A stretch of 64,000 nt of DNA from Methyloterricola oryzae (GTDB taxonomy: Bacteria > Pseudomonadota > Gammaproteobacteria > Methylococcales > Methylococcaceae): positions 37,643 to 101,642 of the forward strand of contig NZ_JYNS01000016.1 in the NCBI RefSeq assembly GCF_000934725.1, given 5' to 3'. Numbering within the stretch: position 1 is the stretch's first letter; every line of letters starts with the position of its first letter. The position numbers and the translations under genes were made by a program. This document shows, piece by piece, positions 47,475-56,212 of the stretch. The notes below the pieces were generated by a model. It did not search any database, was not told where the DNA came from, and saw only the letters and a list, made by a program, of their open reading frames with translations.

Positions 47475-47984
47475 ATGCGATCGGCCCTGCTTACCCTGGT
47501 TTTGGCCCTCACCGCGCTGATCTTGGTGGAGGACCCGCCGCGCGCCGACGTGCGGCAGAATCCCCACGAGATTTTCGACGAGCCGCCGAGCGACGCCTGC
47601 CAAGCCTGCCACAAGGACATGCCCAAGGCCTATGCCAGCGGCACCCGGCATGCCTTGGTGCTGGGCGAGGATGAGTTGCTGGTGGACGGCACCGGCATGT
47701 GCGACGTCTGTCACACCGAGGAGCATATGCACATGGTGGGGGTGGAAATCGATTTTCCGGTGCCCAAGGACTTGCCCCTGGATGGAGATAAGAAGATCAC
47801 CTGCCTGACCTGTCACACCGCCCATGGAAAGCTGAGCAGCGACCGGCCCTGGGCCGCGGTCAGTTTCATGGACAAGCTGATGAACGACGATGACCTGCAC
47901 AAGAGCTATCTGCTGCGCCGCAACAACAGCAATGGCGATCTGTGCCTGGTTTGCCACGATACGAAAGGAGAACCCAAGCAATGA
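47475..47984 (+). CDS. Periplasmic tetraheme cytochrome c
   Basis: A 169-residue exported protein with four CxxCH haem-binding motifs: CQACH 42-46, CDVCH 76-80, CLTCH 110-114 and CLVCH 157-161. A signal peptide covers about residues 1-24. Additional histidines (HTEEHMH, HTAHGK, LHKSY) may supply distal ligands, as in multihaem electron-transfer cytochromes. It is tightly packed between the barrel gene and a HAMP membrane-protein gene (ATGA overlap), so a joint role in electron transfer across the envelope is plausible but not shown. Confidence 0.9.
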   Translation: MRSALLTLVLALTALILVEDPPRADVRQNPHEIFDEPPSDACQACHKDMPKAYASGTRHALVLGEDELLVDGTGMCDVCHTEEHMHMVGVEIDFPVPKDLPLDGDKKITCLTCHTAHGKLSSDRPWAAVSFMDKLMNDDDLHKSYLLRRNNSNGDLCLVCHDTKGEPKQ

Positions 47985-48571
47985 ACCAACCGGTGGTCAA
48001 CAAACGCCGCACCGTCTTCATCCAGCGCGCTTTCCAGGGACGATTCATCGCCTGGATGCTGGTCATGATCCTGTTGTTCGCGGTCTGCTCCGCGTTCATC
48101 CTCTATCTGCTACTAGCCAGCGACCTGCAAAGCGAAGCTCGCTCCGCGCATCTGCGCATTGCCGACACTTGGCAGAAGCTGGGTACCTCCATCGTCATCG
48201 GCAACCTGGTATCGGCCGTGTTTGCCGGTATCTGCGTGGCCGTGGTGGTGCTCTACATCTCCCACAAGATCGCCGGCCCCATGTACCGGTTCCAGAAGTT
48301 GTTCGGCGAAGTCGGGCGAGGCAATCTGGATCTGCGCGCCAGCCTGCGCGAGCATGATCAGATGAAGGAACTGGCAGCGGCCTTCGATGACATGCTGGAG
48401 GCTTTGCGCCGACAGCGGGAGGAGCGAGCCGCCGCGGTGCGCGATGCGGCGGCGGCGGTGCAGCAGTTGCAAGCGCTTTATCCCGGCGAGAGCTCTGCGG
48501 CCCTGGCACGGATACAGGCGCGCCTTGAGGAACTGCAGGAGAAGGACACCAACGCGGGGCCTTCGGTCTAA
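47981..48571 (+). CDS. Membrane protein with HAMP-like domain
   Basis: A 196-residue protein with two membrane helices (about 19-46 and 68-95) enclosing a very short periplasmic loop, followed by a HAMP-like segment (SHKIAGPMYRFQKLFGEVGRGNLDLRASLREHD) and a charged coiled coil to the C terminus. It has no histidine kinase, cyclase or methyl-accepting domain. Its ATG overlaps the cytochrome stop (ATGA). It probably senses or transmits a signal linked to the cytochrome, but that is inference. Confidence 0.75.
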   Translation: MNQPVVNKRRTVFIQRAFQGRFIAWMLVMILLFAVCSAFILYLLLASDLQSEARSAHLRIADTWQKLGTSIVIGNLVSAVFAGICVAVVVLYISHKIAGPMYRFQKLFGEVGRGNLDLRASLREHDQMKELAAAFDDMLEALRRQREERAAAVRDAAAAVQQLQALYPGESSAALARIQARLEELQEKDTNAGPSV

Positions 48572-48577
48572 ATCAAA

Positions 48578-49063
48578 TCAAAGCACGGCGCTCAGCAGAT
48601 CGCTTTTCAGGAGGGCGAAACCCAGGGGCAGGGTCGCCAGCAGCATGGCGAGGGACACGGTGAAGCCGGCGTTCAGGCCGATGGGGCGGCCGCTGCGGGG
48701 ATAGCGGAACATGAGGCCATACAGCGCGCCGAGCATCGAGCAGGCGATGGCCAGGGCGAACACCGGGATGAAGCGTTCCGCCAAGCTGAACGTATGGGAG
48801 AGCACATCCTGCAGGACGGTGAGGGTTATCGGCAGGTAGGCAATCAAGGCCGGCAACGCCATGCCATACAAGACCAGCGGCCGGGGCTGCAACTGGGCCG
48901 CTTCGCGCAGGATCAGCGCCAGGGCGATGGCCCACACCAGATTGGCCCCGAGGTAGAACAGAAGCAGCAAAGCCGCCTCGCTCAGCTTTTGCCCGGCCGG
49001 GTCGGCGAACAGGCCGATGGTCGCGGAAAGCAAAGGGTGGGCCTTGAACAGGAAGGGATTCAC
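48578..49063 (-). CDS. Polytopic membrane protein of unknown function
   Basis: A 161-residue protein with four or five hydrophobic helices and no recognised motif. It ends seven bases from the convergent HAMP gene and is itself 12 bases downstream of the SPOR-protein gene on the same strand, so it may be the last gene of the argS-SPOR transcript. Confidence 0.55.
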   Translation of the reverse strand: MNPFLFKAHPLLSATIGLFADPAGQKLSEAALLLLFYLGANLVWAIALALILREAAQLQPRPLVLYGMALPALIAYLPITLTVLQDVLSHTFSLAERFIPVFALAIACSMLGALYGLMFRYPRSGRPIGLNAGFTVSLAMLLATLPLGFALLKSDLLSAVL

Positions 49064-49075
49064 GCCCGCTGACCC

Positions 49076-49693
49076 TTATTTCTGAGTCGATTTCTGCACC
49101 ACGCTGTCGATCTGCCGCGAGCGCAGGTAGACCCGCACCCGGTCCGCACTCACCAGGCTGTCGAACGGACCGAGTTTCACCCGATGCCAGTCGGCATTCT
49201 CTATGCGCACGCTCTCTATCTTGGCTTTCACCTGCAACTGGGAGAGTCGGGCCCTTAGTTTCTCCGCGTCCTCAAGGCGCGTGAACGAGCCGGCCTGCAG
49301 CAGGTATTGCCCGCCGGTCGGCGGTTTCTTGCCCAGGCTTTCTTCCCGCTTCAGGGTCTTGATCTCATGCTCGGCAATGATGACCTCCTTCTCCGGCAAG
49401 ATCTTGTAGAAGGAGAAGCGCGGTTCCTGGGGCTTGGGCGTGGGAACGGGGTGGGGCTGCGGGGCGGCTGCGCCAGAAGCGGTCTTGGCGGCGCCTGATT
49501 GCGGTGTCGCTGTTGCGGCGGGCGCTTGCGCCGTGTCTTCCCCTGGCGGATTGGCGGCATTGTGGCCACTGAACAGCCAGATGGCGACCGCGGCCGTGGT
49601 GACGGCGACCATGACGCCGGCCACCAGTCCGGTGCGGTCGCGCCTTCGCGGTTTGCGGCTGCGGTTACCGGGAACCCGGTGCTTGTAGTCCAT
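49076..49693 (-). CDS. SPOR-domain protein (FtsN-like)
   Basis: A 205-residue bitopic protein: a basic cytoplasmic N terminus (HRVPGNRSRKPRRRDRTG), one membrane helix (about 24-44), an Ala/Pro-rich linker, and a C-terminal SPOR domain of about 75 residues (YLLQAGSFTRLEDAEKLRARL, HRVKLGPF) which binds denuded glycan at the septum. It resembles cell-division protein FtsN, and argS followed by such a gene is a usual gammaproteobacterial order. Eight bases separate it from argS. Confidence 0.88.
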   Translation of the reverse strand: MDYKHRVPGNRSRKPRRRDRTGLVAGVMVAVTTAAVAIWLFSGHNAANPPGEDTAQAPAATATPQSGAAKTASGAAAPQPHPVPTPKPQEPRFSFYKILPEKEVIIAEHEIKTLKREESLGKKPPTGGQYLLQAGSFTRLEDAEKLRARLSQLQVKAKIESVRIENADWHRVKLGPFDSLVSADRVRVYLRSRQIDSVVQKSTQK

Positions 49694-49701
49694 GGCTTTC
49701 C

Positions 49702-51462
49702 TTACATTGCCTCGGGGGCGCTGACGTCGAGCAGGCGCAAGCCATTCACCAGCACTTGGCGCACGGCGGCGATGAGGTTCAGGCGCGCGTCGCGCAGGGC
49801 GGCGTCGGAAACCAGGAACTGGTGGGCGTTGTAGTACGTGTGCAACTCCGCCGCCAGGTCTCGCAGGTAATTCACCAGATGGTGCGGCGCATGCTGCAGG
49901 GCGGCGCTTTCCACCACCTCCGGGTAACGGCCCAGAGTGTTCACCAGGGCCAGTTCATGGGGCTCGGTCAGCCGGCAGAGATTGGCCATGCCGGAAACGA
50001 GATCCCGCGCCAGCCCCTTCTCGTCCAGTTGCCGGAAAACGCTGCAGATGCGGGCATGGGCATACTGCACATAATAGACCGGGTTGTCGTTGGTGCGCGA
50101 GGTAGCCAGCTTGAGGTCGAAGTCCATGTGCTGGTCGGATTTGCGCATCACGTAGAAGAAGCGCGCGGCGTCCTTGCCCACTTCGTTGCGCAGCTGCCTG
50201 AGGGTGACGAACTCGCCGGAGCGGGTGGACATCTGGACCTTCTCTTCACCCCGGTAAAGGACGGCGAACTGCACCAGCAGCACATCCAGCTTGTCCGGGT
50301 CGGAACCCAGGGCCTGCAGGGCGGCCTTCACCCGAGGAATATAGCCGTGGTGATCGGCGCCCCAGATGTCGATGACGCGGTCGAAGCCCCGTTCCAGCTT
50401 GTCCAGATGGTAGGCGATGTCCGAAGCGAAATAGGTGGTCTGACCGTTCTCGCGCACCACCACCCGGTCCTTCTCGTCCCCCAGCTTGCCGGAGGCGAAC
50501 CAGATGGCGCCGTCCTTCTCGTAGAGGTGGCCGCCTTCGCGCAGTCTTTCCAGGGCACGCTCGACGGCTCCCGATTCGGTGAGGCTGCGCTCGGAATACC
50601 ACTCGTCGTATTCCACCCCGAACTCGCCCAAGTCCTGCTGGATGTCGTCCAGGATATTATTGAGGCCGGCGTCGAACACGTGCCGGTAGCTCTCCTCGCC
50701 GAGCAGGGACTTGGCCCGGTCGACCACGGCGTCGATGTAGATTTCCTTGTCGCCGCCCTCGTGCTCGTCAGCGGGCAGTCCTTCCAGCACCGTGGCGGCC
50801 GGGTGGCGGAAGCGTTCGCCCACCTGATTGAGCAGGTTGCCCGCGATTTCGCGCACATATTCGCCGCGATAGCCGTTGCAGGGAAAGGCCAGCACTTCGC
50901 CGCATTCTTCCAGGTAGCGCAGCCACACGCTGGCGGCGAGGATGTCCATTTGCCGGCCGGCATCGTTGACGTAGTACTCGCGGTGTACCTTGAAACCCAC
51001 CGCCTTGAGCAGGTTGGCCACCACCGAGCCGTAGGCGGCGCCACGGCCGTGCCCCACGTGCAAGGGCCCGGTGGGATTGGCCGATACGAACTCCACCTGC
51101 ACCTTGCGGCCTTCCCCGCTGACACTGCGGCCAAACTGCGCGCCTTCGCGGTGGATGCGTTCCACCACCTGGTACTGGGCATTGGGGTCGAGAAAGAAAT
51201 TGATGAAACCGGGGCCGGCCACTTCCGTTTTGGTCAGAATCGAATCCTGCGGCAGGGCCGCGATGATCTTCTCCGCCAGTTGGCGTGGATTGCAGCGTGC
51301 GGCCTTGGCAGCCACCATCGCCACGTTGCTGGCGAAGTCGCCGTGCTGGGCGTCGCGGGCGCGTTCCACCATGATGGTGGGAAAGATTTCGTTTGGAAAT
51401 TCGCCTTGGTTCCTAAGCGCGTCGATGGCTGCTTGGAGCAGCGATTCCAGGCGTTTTTTCAT
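49702..51462 (-). CDS. argS: Arginyl-tRNA synthetase
   Basis: Class I synthetase charging tRNA-Arg. The 586-residue protein carries the HIGH-type motif [11 protein letters not shown] and the KMSK-type region [12 protein letters not shown], plus the N-terminal Add-1 domain and the C-terminal anticodon-binding domain. The start is the internal ATG: a longer TTG-initiated ORF to 51501 would begin at or before the predicted transcription start. Confidence 0.96.
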   Translation of the reverse strand: MKKRLESLLQAAIDALRNQGEFPNEIFPTIMVERARDAQHGDFASNVAMVAAKAARCNPRQLAEKIIAALPQDSILTKTEVAGPGFINFFLDPNAQYQVVERIHREGAQFGRSVSGEGRKVQVEFVSANPTGPLHVGHGRGAAYGSVVANLLKAVGFKVHREYYVNDAGRQMDILAASVWLRYLEECGEVLAFPCNGYRGEYVREIAGNLLNQVGERFRHPAATVLEGLPADEHEGGDKEIYIDAVVDRAKSLLGEESYRHVFDAGLNNILDDIQQDLGEFGVEYDEWYSERSLTESGAVERALERLREGGHLYEKDGAIWFASGKLGDEKDRVVVRENGQTTYFASDIAYHLDKLERGFDRVIDIWGADHHGYIPRVKAALQALGSDPDKLDVLLVQFAVLYRGEEKVQMSTRSGEFVTLRQLRNEVGKDAARFFYVMRKSDQHMDFDLKLATSRTNDNPVYYVQYAHARICSVFRQLDEKGLARDLVSGMANLCRLTEPHELALVNTLGRYPEVVESAALQHAPHHLVNYLRDLAAELHTYYNAHQFLVSDAALRDARLNLIAAVRQVLVNGLRLLDVSAPEAM

Positions 51463-51502
51463 GAGGTCCTGTATGTCGGGAGGGGGGATTGACAGCGTCA
51501 AT

Positions 51503-51532
51503 ATTATCCTAAATTGCGAAGCCCGCTGGCAA
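51503..51532 (-). promoter_or_regulatory. Promoter of argS
   Basis: On the minus strand GATAAT at 51503-51508 and TTGCCA at 51527-51532, separated by 18 bases. Transcription would begin near 51496, giving a leader of about 34 bases before the argS ATG at 51462. Confidence 0.65.
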
Positions 51533-51587
51533 TTGCGCCACCGTCGCGGGCTGCGGGTTCCTTGGAGCGGGGACCCCGGGGCGGCAG

Positions 51588-53780
51588 TCAGTATAGATCA
51601 AGCGGGTCTACATCCAGGGACCAGCGCGCCTGTTTCGTTTCCGGCAGGGTGTCGATGCGGTCCAGCAGGTGCCCGAGCAGTCGATGCAGCGGCGCGCGCG
51701 CGTCGTGCTGGAGCAGCAGTTGGCAGCGGTGTCGCCCGGCCTTGCGCGGCAGGGGCGCGGGCGCTGGCCCCAACAGCGTCACATCGGAGCCGGTTTCGGC
51801 GGCGATGGCGCGAAGTCGCTCCAGGAGCGACCGCGCGGCCGGCTCCCCCGTGGCTTCCGCCCGAAACAAGGCCTGGTGGCTGAAGGGCGGAAGAGCCGCC
51901 GCCTGCCGCTCGGACAGGGCGGCTTCGGCGAAGCCCGGATAGCCCTGCCGGATCAGGCGGAGCAGCAACGGGTGCTGCGGGTGCCGCGTCTGCAGGATCA
52001 CGCTGCCTGGTCTTTCCGCACGTCCCGCGCGTCCCGCCACCTGCAGGATCATCTGCGCGGTGCGCTCGCCGGCGCGAAAATCGCTGCTGTAAAGGCCTGC
52101 ATCCACGTCGAGGATGGCCACCAGGGTCACGTGGGGAAAATGATGGCCCTTGGCCAGCATCTGGGTGCCGATGAGGATGTTCGCGCGGCGCTGGTGGATA
52201 TCTTCCAGCATGTCTTCCAGGCTGCCTTTACGCCGGGTGCTGTCTCGGTCGATGCGAAGCGCCGGTACGCCGGGAAACTGCTGCGCCAGCGCGCGTTCCA
52301 GTCTCTCCGTACCCAGGCCCAGGGGACGCAGGTCGCTCGCGCCGCAGGCCGGGCAGGCGCGCGGACGCGGCTGCTCGTGCCCGCAGTGATGGCAGCATAG
52401 CTTCTCGTCGCCGGCGTGGAGGACCAGGCGGGCGTCGCAGCGCCGACAGCCGGCCACCCAGCCACAGGCGTGGCAAATCACCGTGGGCGCGAAGCCGCGG
52501 CGGTTGATGAACAGCAGGACTTGCTCATCCCGGGCCAGGGTGTCCTCGATGGCGTCGATCAAGGGGCGGGAAAGCCCCTCCTTGAGTTTTTGCGCCCGGA
52601 TGTCCACCAGCCGGAAGACCGGCGGCTGCGCCTCGCCTGCCCGGCGGAGCAGGCGCAGGTGCCGATAGCGCCCGGCGTGCGCATTGTTCAGGCTTTCCAG
52701 GGACGGTGTGGCGGAACCGAGCAGGATGGGAATGCCGAGCCGCCTGGCGCGCATCACGGCCACGTCGCGGGCGGAGAAGCGAAAGCCTTCCTGTTGCTTG
52801 AAGGACGTATCGTGCTCCTCGTCCAGAATGATCAGGCCGGGGCGGGCCATGGGCGTGAACACGGCGGAACGTGCTCCAATCAAAATGGGCGACTCGCCGC
52901 TCTGCACGGACAGCCAGGCTCTAAGCCGCTCGGGCTCGTTCAGTCCGGAATGGAACACGGCGATGGGCACGGCAAAGCGTCGGCGGAATCGCTCCAGCAA
53001 CTGGGGCGTCAGCCCGATCTCCGGCAGCAGCAACATCGCCTGGCCGCCGCGCTCCAGCACGGCGCTCACCAGTTGCAGGTAGACCTCGGTCTTGCCGCTG
53101 CCGGTCACGCCTTCCAGCAGAAAGGCGGCGTAGCTGCCGAGGGCCGCCGCGACAGCGTCGAACGCGGAGGCCTGCTCCGCATTCAGATGCAGCGCCGGCT
53201 CGGAAGTCCGCTCGGGGCTTTCGCCGGTTGGCGCGACCTCCACGATGCTGGCCCAGCCGCGCTGGATCAGCGCGCGCGCCGGGGCGCGCCAGTCCCAGTC
53301 CAGGGCGTTCAACTCCGCCAGTGGGATTCCCGATTCCTGCTGGCGCATCCAATCAAGGAGTAGCGTCTGCCGCGCTGCCCGTTTGCCCGCTTCCGCCCTC
53401 CGGCCTTCCTCGGTCAGGCACAGGTGCTGGGGCAGATCGCGCGAAGCGGGACGGCCCTGCCGCAGCAGTACCGGAAAAGCGCTGGCGACGGTCTCGCCCA
53501 AGGGATGGTGATAGTAGCGGCTGGCCCACAGCAGCACCTCCCAATCATCCGGCGAGAGCAGGGCCGGCCGGTCGAGCACGGCCAGGGCCGTCTTAAGCCG
53601 CGCGCGGGGGATGTCCGAGCCGTCTTCATCCCAGCCCACCAGGAAGCCCACGACCTGGCGCCGCCCGAAGGGTACCAGTACCCGTGCTCCCACCTGCAGG
53701 TCCTCAGGTGAAGTATTTTCAGGCGGGAGGTAGTCGAAGCTGTGACGCAGCGGAACCGGCACCGCCACCTTCAGGATCAT
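51588..53780 (-). CDS. priA: Primosomal protein N' (replication restart helicase PriA)
   Basis: Superfamily 2 helicase that recognises stalled forks and reloads DnaB. The 730-residue protein has the Walker A motif [17 protein letters not shown] Walker B, and eight or so zinc-ligand cysteines in [13 protein letters not shown] and CCHHCGHEQ...CPACGASDL. The C-terminal helicase motifs [15 protein letters not shown] are also visible. Length is normal. Confidence 0.96.
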   Translation of the reverse strand: MILKVAVPVPLRHSFDYLPPENTSPEDLQVGARVLVPFGRRQVVGFLVGWDEDGSDIPRARLKTALAVLDRPALLSPDDWEVLLWASRYYHHPLGETVASAFPVLLRQGRPASRDLPQHLCLTEEGRRAEAGKRAARQTLLLDWMRQQESGIPLAELNALDWDWRAPARALIQRGWASIVEVAPTGESPERTSEPALHLNAEQASAFDAVAAALGSYAAFLLEGVTGSGKTEVYLQLVSAVLERGGQAMLLLPEIGLTPQLLERFRRRFAVPIAVFHSGLNEPERLRAWLSVQSGESPILIGARSAVFTPMARPGLIILDEEHDTSFKQQEGFRFSARDVAVMRARRLGIPILLGSATPSLESLNNAHAGRYRHLRLLRRAGEAQPPVFRLVDIRAQKLKEGLSRPLIDAIEDTLARDEQVLLFINRRGFAPTVICHACGWVAGCRRCDARLVLHAGDEKLCCHHCGHEQPRPRACPACGASDLRPLGLGTERLERALAQQFPGVPALRIDRDSTRRKGSLEDMLEDIHQRRANILIGTQMLAKGHHFPHVTLVAILDVDAGLYSSDFRAGERTAQMILQVAGRAGRAERPGSVILQTRHPQHPLLLRLIRQGYPGFAEAALSERQAAALPPFSHQALFRAEATGEPAARSLLERLRAIAAETGSDVTLLGPAPAPLPRKAGRHRCQLLLQHDARAPLHRLLGHLLDRIDTLPETKQARWSLDVDPLDLY

Positions 53781-54171
53781 GCCGTCGTCTCTTGCTTGCG
53801 CCCGGCGTGACCTGGGCGACCAGAAAATCTGCGTGGCGGTCGGTAAACCGTCATCTGCGTGCGGGAAAATTGGCTGGATCGGCCGCTTCCCGCTTATCCA
53901 CGCATACTGTGGACAGAGGTGTGGGAACCGCGTTGGTCATGGGCTGGAGGCTTTGTTTGGCGCGGGCTAGGGACAATTGGCCAGGGATTGATCAAGCGCT
54001 CGCTCGTAGTGAATTTCAGGCCTTGAGGCATGTTATGCCGGGTAAACAGGCTTTTGTCGTGGCGAAAGTTTTTACTTGACAATCAAATTCTATACACTAC
54101 GCGCAGTTTGCCCATTCATTTTATGTGTTGATTAGTGCGAAAGATGACTTGAACCTGACTGGGGAGGACCT
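53781..54171. other. Intergenic region between priA and the HNH gene
   Basis: This 391-base gap holds no supported gene. Notable are TTATCCACG around 53892-53900, one mismatch from a DnaA box, which with the following CATACTGTGGA makes a TCCAC-N7-GTGGA palindrome, and an AT-rich patch around 54064-54125 that includes TTGACA at 54076 and TATACACT at 54091. The last two are only 9 bases apart and do not form one promoter. The HNH gene itself is preceded by GGGGAGG. Confidence 0.6.
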
Positions 54172-54762
54172 ATGGAACTCGATCGATTACAGGTACTGCG
54201 TACCGATGCGTCCGGCATGCCGCTGGAATGGATCGGCTACCAGGAGGCCGCCAAGCTCTATCATCTGGGCATGGTGGCCTATACCTGCGGCACGACGCTT
54301 TATACGCTGAGGGGCGGTATCAATTCCGTTACCGGGCGCCAGAGCATCATCGAGGTCAACTCGATCCTGGCCACCTACAGCCATCATGGCGGTGGGTACA
54401 GTGCCGACCACAATTACGTTCCTCCCCTGAACAATCCCGCTCTTTTCCGCCGCGACAATCATCATTGCCTGTATTGTGGTCAACGCTTCTATCACCGGGA
54501 CCTCTCGCGGGACCATATCACGCCCATCAGCCAAGGGGGCGCCGACGCTTGGACCAACGTGGTGACCGCTTGCAAGCGCTGCAACAACCACAAGGCGGGG
54601 CGGACGCCGGAGCAGGCTTCCATGCAACTCTTGGCCATCCCCTTCACGCCGACCCACGCTGAGTATGTCTATTTGCAGGGGCGTCGGGTGCTGACGGACC
54701 AGATGGAATTCCTACGCGCGCACTTCCCGCGCAAGAGCCCCCTGCATCAGCGTCTGAGCTAA
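54172..54762 (+). CDS. HNH endonuclease family protein
   Basis: A 196-residue protein with an HNH fold near the centre: zinc pair CLYC (Cys99, Cys102), the catalytic DH (Asp114-His115), Asn129 and a second zinc pair CKRC followed by NN (Cys134, Cys137, Asn138). The N-terminal 95 residues have no recognised domain. It has no restriction, phage or intron genes next to it, so its target is unknown. Its TAA stop overlaps the convergent dsbB stop by two bases. Confidence 0.88.
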   Translation: MELDRLQVLRTDASGMPLEWIGYQEAAKLYHLGMVAYTCGTTLYTLRGGINSVTGRQSIIEVNSILATYSHHGGGYSADHNYVPPLNNPALFRRDNHHCLYCGQRFYHRDLSRDHITPISQGGADAWTNVVTACKRCNNHKAGRTPEQASMQLLAIPFTPTHAEYVYLQGRRVLTDQMEFLRAHFPRKSPLHQRLS

Positions 54763-55259
54763 TCGCGGGCGGGCCGGTTCCAGAACTGCGCTAGGCTGAA
54801 GGCGGCAAGGCCGAGGAAGCAGAGCAGCACCCACGCGGGCATGCTCAGCCCCAGCAGGGTCCAGTCCACCACGGCGCAGTCGCCGGTGCCGGTAAGCATG
54901 GCGTGCAAGGTGTCGCCCAGGGGGAAGTTCTTGAACATGTACTCAAGTCCTGGCCCGCAAGCCGGAACTTCCTCTTTGGGTAGGTGCTGCAGCCAGACAT
55001 GGCGACCCGAGATGGATGCGCCCGCCAGCGAAGTCAGGGCGCCGGCGATGGCATAGACCTTGGTGCCCACTCTGCCCGGGTTGTGCAGGACCGCGGCGAG
55101 CAGTACCAGGGCCACGAACAGCACCATGATGCGCTGGGAGATGCACAAGGGGCAGGGCTCCAGTCCGCCGACGAACTGGAAGTAGATGGCGCTGAGGAGC
55201 AGGGCGCCGCAGAACAGGAAAGCCAGCAGAAAGCAGATTCGTGCGTTGGGGATCTTCAT
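54759..55259 (-). CDS. dsbB: Disulfide bond formation protein B
   Basis: Four-helix inner-membrane protein that reoxidises DsbA with quinone. The 166 residues show CPLC (Cys36, Cys39) and the second redox pair Cys101 and Cys128 (in ACGPG and GDCAVVD). Dodecin lies upstream, but the two are 39 bases apart and may be separate. Confidence 0.93.
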   Translation of the reverse strand: MKIPNARICFLLAFLFCGALLLSAIYFQFVGGLEPCPLCISQRIMVLFVALVLLAAVLHNPGRVGTKVYAIAGALTSLAGASISGRHVWLQHLPKEEVPACGPGLEYMFKNFPLGDTLHAMLTGTGDCAVVDWTLLGLSMPAWVLLCFLGLAAFSLAQFWNRPARD

Positions 55260-55298
55260 GATTTATAGCGGGATTGCGGAGACGTGCCAGCTTTCGCT

Positions 55299-55508
55299 TC
55301 AGTCTTCGAGGCGGAAGCCGATCTTGAGCACCACCTGAAAGTGGGCCACCGTGCCGTCGGCGATATGCCCGCGCTGCTCCACGACCTGGAACCAGTTCAT
55401 GTGCCGAATCGTCTTGCTGGCTTTCTCGATGGCGTTGCGGATGGCGTCGTCGCTGCTGACGGTCGATGAGCCAACGATTTCCAAGACCTTGTAGATGTGA
55501 TCGGGCAT
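55299..55508 (-). CDS. Dodecin
   Basis: A 69-residue flavin-binding protein that forms hollow dodecamers storing riboflavin or FMN. MPDHIYKVLEIVGSSTVSSDDAIRNAI and WFQVVEQRGHIADG match the family. It follows dsbB upstream on the same strand. Length fits (65-75 residues). Confidence 0.93.
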   Translation of the reverse strand: MPDHIYKVLEIVGSSTVSSDDAIRNAIEKASKTIRHMNWFQVVEQRGHIADGTVAHFQVVLKIGFRLED

Positions 55509-55602
55509 GACGGCGGCTCCCTTGCTTTGGTTGTGGGTTTGACGTGAGTTTTACCACAAACAGGTTGGCGCTCGCTATGGCGCCGCATGCGCGGCCTGCG
55601 TT

Positions 55603-55632
55603 TTTACAGGCCCCCGCCGTTTGCCCTATACT
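55603..55632 (+). promoter_or_regulatory. Promoter upstream of the metal efflux locus
   Basis: TTTACA at 55603-55608 and TATACT at 55627-55632 with an 18-base spacer, a good sigma-70 promoter ending 39 bases before the first ATG. No CueR or MerR type palindrome was seen in the spacer. Confidence 0.7.
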
Positions 55633-55671
55633 GGCCGGGCAGTCTGGCAACGATTGCGCTCATTCATCCGC

Positions 55672-56067
55672 ATGATTCGTGCTTCCCGTATCCTGATCAT
55701 TGCCTTTTTGAGTCTCACCCAGTTGGTGGGGCCTCTGGTGCATGCCCATAGCGGCGATAGCCGCTCACCCGGGCTCGTGCACCTGCCGGGTCTGGAAGGC
55801 TTGGCGCGTCAGGACGTCACACAGATGCAACTGCCCGCGCTTGATCCCGGCGGTCAGGACGTGGTCGTGGCCCTGGGGCCTGCGCTGCCGCTCGATCAGG
55901 ACGCTACGCGCACACCAAACTCCCCGGAGCCTGCTGTCTTGGTTCCGGTGTTGATATGGCTTTACGCCCATGGTGGGCCTTCGGACACCGGACCGCCACC
56001 GACTGGCCTTGTGCGGCCGCCGGATCGTGCGTATCCGGCCGCTTCCCCTCGTGCCCCACCCGCCTGA
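55672..56067 (+). CDS. Small secreted protein preceding a metal efflux operon
   Basis: A 131-residue exported protein. The signal peptide ends about PLVHAHS, followed by HLPGLEGL; the tail is Pro-rich. I recall similar proteins, with a HAH and VHLPGLE motif, in front of metal RND operons in other bacteria, though I cannot name the family. It is followed by the TolC-like gene 145 bases later. The ORF could begin at 55621, but that start precedes the predicted transcription start. Confidence 0.55.
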   Translation: MIRASRILIIAFLSLTQLVGPLVHAHSGDSRSPGLVHLPGLEGLARQDVTQMQLPALDPGGQDVVVALGPALPLDQDATRTPNSPEPAVLVPVLIWLYAHGGPSDTGPPPTGLVRPPDRAYPAASPRAPPA

Positions 56068-56212
56068 CCGGTCCCATCCTCCGGTCCAAGCCGCCATGAT
56101 GGACGCGACCCGACCGAATCGGGCTTCTGCGCTATTGTGGGGGCCAGTGTTAGCACCCAGGGCCTAGGTTTCCGCATTCCGTGCAGGAAGCAAGGCTCTT
56201 CAGGAATTAAGA

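Noticed and set aside
49756..51492. 578-codon open frame opposite argS
   Set aside because: Shadow of argS, His/Val-rich with no domain.
51499..51501. TTG start for argS
   Set aside because: It lies upstream of the expected transcription start and the internal ATG at 51462 matches the family N terminus.
54076..54098. TTGACA followed by TATACACT
   Set aside because: The two hexamers are separated by only 9 bases, too close for a sigma-70 promoter.
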